A stretch of DNA of 11,662 nt from Eudoraea sp. (GTDB lineage Bacteria > Bacteroidota > Bacteroidia > Flavobacteriales > Flavobacteriaceae): assembly GCA_013042925.1 (NCBI GenBank), contig JABDPH010000474.1, forward strand, positions 1-11,662, in the 5' to 3' direction. Below the pieces are notes generated by a model that saw only the letters and a program-made list of their open reading frames with translations, searched no databases and was not told the origin of the DNA. Both the position numbers and the translations under genes were made by a program. The first letter of the stretch is position 1. The number at the start of each line of letters is the position of its first letter. Positions 6,682-11,662 of this stretch are shown in pieces.

Positions 6682-7805
6682 TGCAATTCTTTTTTTAAGG
6701 CTTCAAAAAATAGATCCATGTCCTTTTCACCAATATTTAGCGCCGGAAGAATCCTCAGAACATGTTTGTCTTTTGCACCTCCTGTAAAAAGGTGTTGGTT
6801 GTGTATTAGTCGTTTTCGTAAATCTGCAACCTCAAAGTCAAACTTCAAACCAAGCATTAATCCCTTGCCTTTTATTTCCTTAACCTGTGATATTTCTCTG
6901 GCTTTTTCTTTGAAATATTTGCCAAGTTTTTTGGCATTTTCAATTAGCTTTTCTTTTTCCAGAACCTCCAAAACAGCCAAAACCGCTGTGCATGCAAGAT
7001 GATTTCCACCAAAAGTAGTCCCGAGCATGCCATAGGATGCCTGAATACTATTATGAATTAATACTCCACCAACCGGGAAGCCATTCCCCATGCCTTTCGC
7101 TATAGTAATTATATCCGGTTCAATGCCATGATGCTGAAACGCAAAAAAAGAACCACTGCGGCCAAATCCAGATTGTACCTCATCGGCAATAAGAACTACA
7201 CTATACTTTTTGCATAGTGCGGTAATTTCCTTATAGAACTTAGCCGATGGCTCATCCAGACCACCAACCCCCTGAATAGCTTCCAGAATAACAGCACAAA
7301 CATCTCCCTTTTTAATTTCGGCTTCAAAGGCTTTAAGATCTTCAAACGGTAAAAAAGTAACCTTTTGTTGTTTATTTATAGGAGCGTTTATTTTTTCATT
7401 ATCAGTCGCCGCAACTGCAGCAGATGTTCTGCCATGAAAACTATTGGTAAATGCAATTACCCGAGATTTATTAGTGTGAAAAGAGGCTAATTTTAAGGCA
7501 TTCTCATTGGCCTCCGCGCCCGAATTGCACAAGAATAAATTATAATCCCTGCAATTTGATACCTGGCCCAATTTGGCTGCCAATCTTTTTTGTAATGGAT
7601 TTTTAACCGAGTTACTATAAAAGCCTATTTGATCTAATTGATCTTTAATGCATTCAATGTAATGTGGGTGGGAATGCCCAATAGAGATGACCGCATGTCC
7701 GCCATAAAAATCGAGATATTTATCTCCCTTATCATCAGTTATAACAATACCCTTAGCAGTAACCGGAGTTACATCGTATAGTGGATACACATCAAATAGT
7801 TCCAT
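6678..7805 (-). CDS. argD: N-acylornithine aminotransferase (class III PLP aminotransferase)
   Basis: Converts N-acylglutamate semialdehyde to N-acylornithine with glutamate as amino donor, using PLP. The 375-residue class III aminotransferase has CNSGAEANE (93-101) for cofactor phosphate contact, SFHGRTSAA (122-130), LIADEVQSGFGR (205-216) with D208 expected to hold the pyridine nitrogen, and DIITIAKGMGNGFPVGG (231-247) with K237 as the Schiff-base lysine. The length is slightly below E. coli ArgD (406), mostly at the N-terminus. Enzymes of this family can also accept ornithine or related amines, which matters because proC is its immediate upstream neighbour (44-nt gap). The downstream argF' start overlaps its stop. 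Confidence 0.93.
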   Translation of the reverse strand: MELFDVYPLYDVTPVTAKGIVITDDKGDKYLDFYGGHAVISIGHSHPHYIECIKDQLDQIGFYSNSVKNPLQKRLAAKLGQVSNCRDYNLFLCNSGAEANENALKLASFHTNKSRVIAFTNSFHGRTSAAVAATDNEKINAPINKQQKVTFLPFEDLKAFEAEIKKGDVCAVILEAIQGVGGLDEPSAKFYKEITALCKKYSVVLIADEVQSGFGRSGSFFAFQHHGIEPDIITIAKGMGNGFPVGGVLIHNSIQASYGMLGTTFGGNHLACTAVLAVLEVLEKEKLIENAKKLGKYFKEKAREISQVKEIKGKGLMLGLKFDFEVADLRKRLIHNQHLFTGGAKDKHVLRILPALNIGEKDMDLFFEALKKELQ

Positions 7806-7849
7806 TAGTTACTTTTTAGAAAAGGTTGATAAGGAATTAATCTCAATAC

Positions 7850-8650
7850 CTAATTATTATTTATTTTAAAATCATTTATTTTTTCAAAGGATGCCACTAT
7901 TCCTCTGATAAGAGAGGAGCTTAAACCCTGATGCTCCATTTCGTTTAATCCTTGAATAGTACAACCCATTGGAGTGGTTACCTTATCAATTTCTTCTTCC
8001 GGATGATGCCCTGATTCTATTAGTAATCCCGCCGCCCCATTACAGGTATACATTGCAAGTTCCTGTGCTTCTTTTGCATCGAAACCTAATTGAATAGCAC
8101 CCTGTGTTGTTGCTCTAATAAGTCTCATCCAAAAGGCTATACCACTTGCACATATTACCGTTGCTGCCTGCATTTGGTTTTCAGGTATTTCTAAGGAATA
8201 ACCCATTCTGTTAAATATGGCTTTTGCCAGATCTATACGTTTATTGCCGGCCTCATTAGAGCAGACACAAGTCATAGATTTACCAACGGAAATAGCCGTA
8301 TTAGGCATACTGCGGATAATATGCTTTTCTTTTCCCAGAATAGTTTCCATTTTTTCTATGCTAAAACCAGTTATCGTTGAGATTATTACATGTTTGTCCG
8401 TGAGAAGATCCTTAACTTCTTCCAAAATCATTGCAAAATCTCGTGGCTGCACGGCAAAAATTAAAATATCAGATTTCTGGACCGCTTTTCTATTATCTGA
8501 ACTTACGGTTACATTTCCATATTTTTCATAGTTCTTAATACTATCTACATGTCTTTTGGTCAGATACATGGTGGTAGCTCCATTGCTATGTAAAATTCCT
8601 TTCGCAATGGATAAGCCTAAATTTCCTGCTCCAATAATGGCTATTTTCAT
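7850..8650 (-). CDS. proC: Pyrroline-5-carboxylate reductase, divergent arginine-operon type
   Basis: Expected to reduce 1-pyrroline-5-carboxylate to proline with NAD(P)H. The 266-residue protein has an N-terminal Rossmann fold (GAGNLG, 7-12), FAVQPRD (65-71), IRSMPNTA (112-119) and the C-terminal ProC signature region VTTPMGCTIQGLNEMEHQGL (224-243). It departs from standard ProC at two conserved spots: the usual GSGPAY is ASGIAF (168-173), and the PGGTT of the signature is PMGCT (227-231). I recall similar variants beside arginine genes in other Bacteroidota. Lying between argC and argD, it could turn glutamate semialdehyde or pyrroline-5-carboxylate leaking from the arginine route into proline. 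A different imine substrate is possible. Gaps are 41 nt upstream and 44 nt downstream. Confidence 0.85.
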   Translation of the reverse strand: MKIAIIGAGNLGLSIAKGILHSNGATTMYLTKRHVDSIKNYEKYGNVTVSSDNRKAVQKSDILIFAVQPRDFAMILEEVKDLLTDKHVIISTITGFSIEKMETILGKEKHIIRSMPNTAISVGKSMTCVCSNEAGNKRIDLAKAIFNRMGYSLEIPENQMQAATVICASGIAFWMRLIRATTQGAIQLGFDAKEAQELAMYTCNGAAGLLIESGHHPEEEIDKVTTPMGCTIQGLNEMEHQGLSSSLIRGIVASFEKINDFKINNN

Positions 8651-8661
8651 ATTTACTTTTT

Positions 8662-8671
8662 TAAGATCTTA
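8662..8671. repeat. 10-bp palindrome in the argC-proC gap
   Basis: TAAGATCTTA is a perfect palindrome 11 nt before the proC start codon. It is flanked on the minus strand by an A-run and AAAAAGTAAAT, which probably serves as the A-rich ribosome-loading region. A short AT-rich palindrome may arise by chance; no second copy was noticed in the other operon gaps. Confidence 0.3.
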
Positions 8672-8691
8672 GTTTCTATTTTGCACTCTTT

Positions 8692-9666
8692 TTAATAAAC
8701 TGTCGCTTTTAAATTCAAACCCTGGTTTTCATCAAACCCAAACATTAAATTCATGTTCTGAATAGCCTGTCCGGATGCTCCTTTAAGCAGGTTGTCGATT
8801 ACAGATGTTATCAGCAGAACATCTTTGTGCTTATGCAGGTGGATATGGCAATTATTAGTATTTACCACTTGCTTAAGGTGAACAGGTTCTTCTGAGATCT
8901 GTGTGAAAACTTCATTTTTATAGAATTTATGATATAAATCAGAAGCTTCTTCCACACTACCAGCAAACTTTGTATATGCTGTACTCAGTATACCACGGGA
9001 AAAGTTACCCCTGTTGGGAATAAAATAGAGTTCTCCAATGCCTTCTTGCAGCGATTGGAGACTTTCATTTATTTCTCCAAGATGTTGGTGTGTAAATGCT
9101 TTATACGAGGATGCGTTGTTATTTCTCCAGCTAAAATGTGTGGTTGCAGATGGCATAATTCCCGCACCTGTACTTCCGGTAACCGCATTGACGTGGACTT
9201 CTGAATTCAACAATTTGGCACCGGCCAAAGGAAGTAAAGCTAACTGAATACAGGTCGCAAAACAACCCGGATTAGCAATATATTGTGCATTGCGAATTGC
9301 GGTTCTATTTAATTCGGGAAGGCCATACACAAAATCTTTTCCGACGAAAGTGGCGTCTTGCTTTAACCTGAAATCATTGCTTAAATCAACAATCCTTGTT
9401 TTGGATGAAAAAGCATACTTGTTTAAAAAACTCTTGGAATTTCCATGACCCAGGCATAGGAAAAGAATATCTACTTCCGAATTGATGGAATCTGTAAAAG
9501 CCAAATCTAAGGTGCCTAATAAATCTGCATGCGCTACACTAATTTTTTTTCCTGCCTTAGTCCTGCTATAAGCAAAGTCAATGGTTACTTTGGGGTGATT
9601 TATCAAAAGCCTGATAAGCTCACCACCGGTATATCCGGACCCTCCAATAATACCTGCTTTAATCAT
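8692..9666 (-). CDS. argC: N-acyl-gamma-glutamyl-phosphate reductase
   Basis: NADPH-dependent reduction of N-acylglutamyl phosphate to the semialdehyde. The N-terminal Rossmann motif is GIIGGSGYTGGEL (5-17), where GSGYTG is diagnostic for ArgC. The catalytic cysteine is C135 in IANPGCFATC (130-139), NAVTGSTGAG (160-169) follows, and the catalytic His is expected in FTHQHLGEI (191-199). FIPNRGNFSRGILST near the end is the usual substrate-binding loop. The 324-residue length is normal for the shorter type. Its start overlaps the argG stop by eight bases, implying translational coupling; proC follows after 41 nt. Confidence 0.95.
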   Translation of the reverse strand: MIKAGIIGGSGYTGGELIRLLINHPKVTIDFAYSRTKAGKKISVAHADLLGTLDLAFTDSINSEVDILFLCLGHGNSKSFLNKYAFSSKTRIVDLSNDFRLKQDATFVGKDFVYGLPELNRTAIRNAQYIANPGCFATCIQLALLPLAGAKLLNSEVHVNAVTGSTGAGIMPSATTHFSWRNNNASSYKAFTHQHLGEINESLQSLQEGIGELYFIPNRGNFSRGILSTAYTKFAGSVEEASDLYHKFYKNEVFTQISEEPVHLKQVVNTNNCHIHLHKHKDVLLITSVIDNLLKGASGQAIQNMNLMFGFDENQGLNLKATVY

Positions 9667-10849
9667 GATTTTTAATTATTGGATTAGCTATTTTTCCCGG
9701 ATTGGATAAAATTTTAATGAACCCTTTAGCATCATCTGCTGTCCAGGCTTTATTTGTTTCTCCATAATTACCAAATGAGGCATTCATTAAATCATTCTCA
9801 GACTTTATGCCGTTCAATCCAAATCGGTAGGGGTGTAAACTTACTGACACCTCTCCTGATACATTTCTTTGTGTATCAGTTAAAAAGACTTCGATGTTTC
9901 TCATTACCTCATCCAAATAATTTCCTTCATGTAAGAGCATTCCGTAAAAATTACCCAATTGTTCTTTTTGGAATTGCTGCCATTTGCTAAGGGTGTGTTT
10001 TTCCAGTAAATGATGAGCTTTAATAATGATCACTGAAGCTGCAGCTTCAAACCCTACTCTACCCTTTATGCCTATGATGGTATCACCTACGTGAATATCT
10101 CTTCCTATGGCATATGCTGAGGCTAAGGAATCCAGTTTAATAATATTCTCAATCGGACTTCCTTTTTCACCATTAATGGAAACCAGTTCTCCTTTAAAAA
10201 AGCCAAGCTTAATATCTTTTGGTTCTGTAGCAACCAATTGAGAAGGATATGCAGACTCCGGTAAAGGTAAATGCGAAGTAAGTGTTTCATCGCCACCAAC
10301 TGAAGTACCCCATAAGCCTTTATTTATCGAATATTTAGCCTTTTCCCAGGAATACTTAATACCGTTCTCCTGAAGGTACTTAATCTCGGCTTCCCTCGAC
10401 AAACTTTTATCTCTTATTGGCGTAATAATTTTGATATTAGGCGCTAGAATTTGGAAAATCATATCAAACCTCACCTGGTCATTTCCTGCGCCGGTACTTC
10501 CATGAGCGATATACTCGGCGCCCATATTTTTTGCATGGTTAACAATTTCGATGGCCTGTACTATTCTTTCTGCACTTACAGATAAGGGATAAGTATTATT
10601 TCTTAATACGTTTCCAAAAATCAAGTACTTTACTACCTTTTCATAAAAATGTTCCAGAGCATCTATAGAAGTGTAGGTAGATGCACCTAACTGAATTGCC
10701 TTTTCCTCAATGATCTTAATTTCTTCCGGGGAAAACCCGCCGGTATTGACACTTACGGCATGTACTTCAAAGCCTTCTTCCTTGGATAAATATTTAGCGC
10801 AATATGAAGTATCAAGTCCACCGCTATATGCCAAAACTAATTTTTTCAT
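9659..10849 (-). CDS. argG: Argininosuccinate synthase
   Basis: Joins citrulline and aspartate using ATP (to AMP + PPi) to form argininosuccinate. The 396-residue protein has the N-type ATP pyrophosphatase P-loop LAYSGGLDTSYC (6-17), NTYPLSVSAER (85-95) and AHGSTGAGNDQVRFD (115-129), the conserved citrulline/aspartate site; the segment NKGLWGTSVGGD is also characteristic. The sequence is of the divergent Bacteroidota type rather than the E. coli long form. It is the second gene of the operon, coupled to the GNAT gene by an ATGA overlap and to argC by an eight-base overlap, an order also recalled from Bacteroides. Confidence 0.96.
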   Translation of the reverse strand: MKKLVLAYSGGLDTSYCAKYLSKEEGFEVHAVSVNTGGFSPEEIKIIEEKAIQLGASTYTSIDALEHFYEKVVKYLIFGNVLRNNTYPLSVSAERIVQAIEIVNHAKNMGAEYIAHGSTGAGNDQVRFDMIFQILAPNIKIITPIRDKSLSREAEIKYLQENGIKYSWEKAKYSINKGLWGTSVGGDETLTSHLPLPESAYPSQLVATEPKDIKLGFFKGELVSINGEKGSPIENIIKLDSLASAYAIGRDIHVGDTIIGIKGRVGFEAAASVIIIKAHHLLEKHTLSKWQQFQKEQLGNFYGMLLHEGNYLDEVMRNIEVFLTDTQRNVSGEVSVSLHPYRFGLNGIKSENDLMNASFGNYGETNKAWTADDAKGFIKILSNPGKIANPIIKNHD

Positions 10850-11460
10850 TTGTTCTTTCTTTTAAGAAATAATTGCTGCTTTATTCTTTTAAGCCTTTTA
10901 AAAGCCTTAACGTTAAGCTTTTCTTTCTTTGCAGCAGCCAATGCGGGATCATATAACATACCCGTACATAAACACATTTTATGTTCTGTCCTGGTAAGTA
11001 CATCAAAATTTTTACATGTTTGACATCCTTTCCAAAAAGCGGGATCATCGGTTAATTCTGAAAATGTAACGGGTTTATACCCCAGTTCGTAATTCATTTT
11101 CATCACTGCAAGACCAGTTGTAATACCAAAAATTTTAGCTTCAGGGAATTTTTTCAAGGAAAGTTCAAAAATTGCTTTTTTAATTTTTTTTGCCAGGCCT
11201 TGATTTCTGTAATCCGGATGAACTATAAGACCGGAATTTGCAACAAACTTTTTGTGTCCCCACACTTCTATATAACAGAATCCGGCAAATTTGTCGCCAT
11301 CCAGAGCAATGACGGCATTCCCATGTTCCAGTCTTTTAATGATGTACTCTGGAGTTCTTTGTGCAATTCCTGTTCCCCTAACACTAGCCGATTCGGTAAT
11401 AGTGTCACTAATTATTTTAGCGTATTTAAAGTGCGATTCGTTAGCAATTAATATTTCCAT
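10846..11460 (-). CDS. GNAT acyltransferase heading the arginine operon; probable N-acylglutamate synthase
   Basis: A 204-residue GNAT-fold protein with the acyl-CoA pyrophosphate motif GLIVHPDYRNQGLAKKI (77-93, core R85-x-x-G88-x-A90) and later FGITTGLAVMKMNYELGY. No other candidate for the first committed step (acylation of glutamate) is in the operon, which has every later gene. I infer that it makes N-acetyl- or N-succinylglutamate. It closely resembles, from memory, a Bacteroides thetaiotaomicron GNAT protein next to argG that genetic data linked to this step. It lacks the amino acid kinase-like domain of classical ArgA. The C-terminal part carries GCQTC (145-149) and CLC (163-165), a Cys-x2-Cys / Cys-x-Cys set that could bind a metal, then a Lys/Arg-rich tail (about 179-204). 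Its ATG is preceded by AAAAAAG. It ends in an ATGA overlap with argG. Confidence 0.85.
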   Translation of the reverse strand: MEILIANESHFKYAKIISDTITESASVRGTGIAQRTPEYIIKRLEHGNAVIALDGDKFAGFCYIEVWGHKKFVANSGLIVHPDYRNQGLAKKIKKAIFELSLKKFPEAKIFGITTGLAVMKMNYELGYKPVTFSELTDDPAFWKGCQTCKNFDVLTRTEHKMCLCTGMLYDPALAAAKKEKLNVKAFKRLKRIKQQLFLKRKNK

Positions 11461-11476
11461 TGCTAGCTTTTTTAAA

Positions 11477-11650
11477 ATGATAAAAAATATTTGTTTTGAT
11501 TATGCGGAAATGGACTCACCTATTTCCAAGAAAGAAATACACCCTTACGGGCGTGGACGTACAAAGGAGCGTACGGGAATAGAATTCCAGGATGGTAAAG
11601 ATATGTTGGTGCAGTTTTCCATTGCAGATCAAATGTACAAATTAAATTGA
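11477..11650 (+). CDS. Possible small protein of 57 residues, unrecognised
   Basis: From ATG 11477 to TGA 11648-11650 an open frame encodes a polar protein containing MIKNICFDYAEMDSPISKKE, then a Gly/Arg-rich turn HPYGRGRTKERTG and the end FSIADQMYKLN. The residue mix (D, E, K, Y, F, G) and codon choice look more like a gene than most antisense frames here. However, its first ATG is only 16 nt from the divergent GNAT start, leaving no room for both leaders. A later start at 11510 (MDSPISKKE, 46 residues) is possible. The frame is also open upstream, antisense to the GNAT gene, to 11291. I do not recognise the family. Alternatives are a 3' gene remnant, or chance within the arginine operon's leader. 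Confidence 0.35.
   Translation: MIKNICFDYAEMDSPISKKEIHPYGRGRTKERTGIEFQDGKDMLVQFSIADQMYKLN
11630..11637 (-). promoter_or_regulatory. Possible -7 promoter element for the arginine operon
   Basis: On the minus strand TACATTTG matches TAnnTTTG exactly, about 170 nt before the GNAT start codon; transcription from it would give a leader of roughly 160 nt. No TTG/TTTG lies about 20 nt upstream within the remaining bases, and the site falls inside the small plus-strand frame at 11477-11650, so both cannot easily be functional as read. A clear arginine-repressor box was not found in 11461-11662. Weak call. Confidence 0.2.
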
Positions 11651-11662
11651 ACTATTATAATT

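Noticed and set aside
6673..7002. Plus-strand frame of 109 codons opposite argD, rich in Ser/Phe/Leu
   Set aside because: The Ser/Phe/Leu richness is what antisense reading of Lys/Glu-rich codons produces; argD is intact on the other strand.
11558..11575. Inverted repeat CGTAC-N8-GTACG as an operator for the arginine operon
   Set aside because: Only five base pairs, inside a possible coding frame, and unlike arginine repressor boxes, which are AT-rich and about 18 bp long.
1..11662. Mobile element, defence system, CRISPR array or tRNA
   Set aside because: No transposase, integrase, terminal repeats, spaced direct repeats or cloverleaf were seen; the window is almost filled by metabolic genes.

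Overview
The window looks like chromosomal DNA of a Bacteroidota bacterium, most likely a member of the Flavobacteriia. The evidence is the A/T-rich sequence, the A-rich rather than strong GGAGG leaders in front of genes, and above all an arginine operon of the type known in this phylum. That operon combines an N-acylornithine carbamoyltransferase (ArgF') with an ArgE-like deacylase, a proC gene and a GNAT acyltransferase at its head. I see no insertion sequence, CRISPR array, tRNA, rRNA or phage gene, and no frameshift in any main gene.

Left part, plus strand (1-1994): the last 42 codons of a membrane protein (possibly a UbiA-type prenyltransferase) run into a nitrilase-family hydrolase gene through a TGATG overlap. 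A 72-nt gap and an RsuA/RluB-type rRNA pseudouridine synthase follow. That gene ends tail to tail, one base apart, with a short BLUF blue-light sensor gene on the minus strand (1996-2436).

Main part, minus strand (11460 down to 2535): a nine-gene operon in transcription order GNAT acyltransferase, argG, argC, proC, argD, argF', argB, argE, argH. Four junctions overlap by 4 or 8 nt and four have gaps of 38-44 nt, so one transcript is very likely. Read as a pathway, the GNAT protein would acylate glutamate, ArgB would phosphorylate it, ArgC would reduce it to the semialdehyde and ArgD would aminate it to N-acylornithine. ArgF' would carbamoylate that to N-acylcitrulline, ArgE would remove the acyl group to give citrulline, and ArgG and ArgH would finish arginine. 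ProC ties the operon to proline. Whether the acyl group is acetyl or succinyl cannot be settled: ArgF' has Ala at position 90, where from memory the succinyl enzyme of Bacteroides fragilis has Pro and the acetyl enzyme of Xanthomonas has Glu.

Between argH and the BLUF gene lies a 98-nt spacer with a striking long inverted repeat. The right edge (11461-11662) must hold the operon's leader, and probably its promoter, but it also contains a 57-codon plus-strand reading frame that I do not recognise. Most of the window is a known kind of metabolic locus. The points that merit a second look are the ArgF' specificity residue, the Cys-rich tail of the GNAT enzyme, the divergent ProC, the hairpin ahead of the BLUF gene and the small ORF at the right edge.
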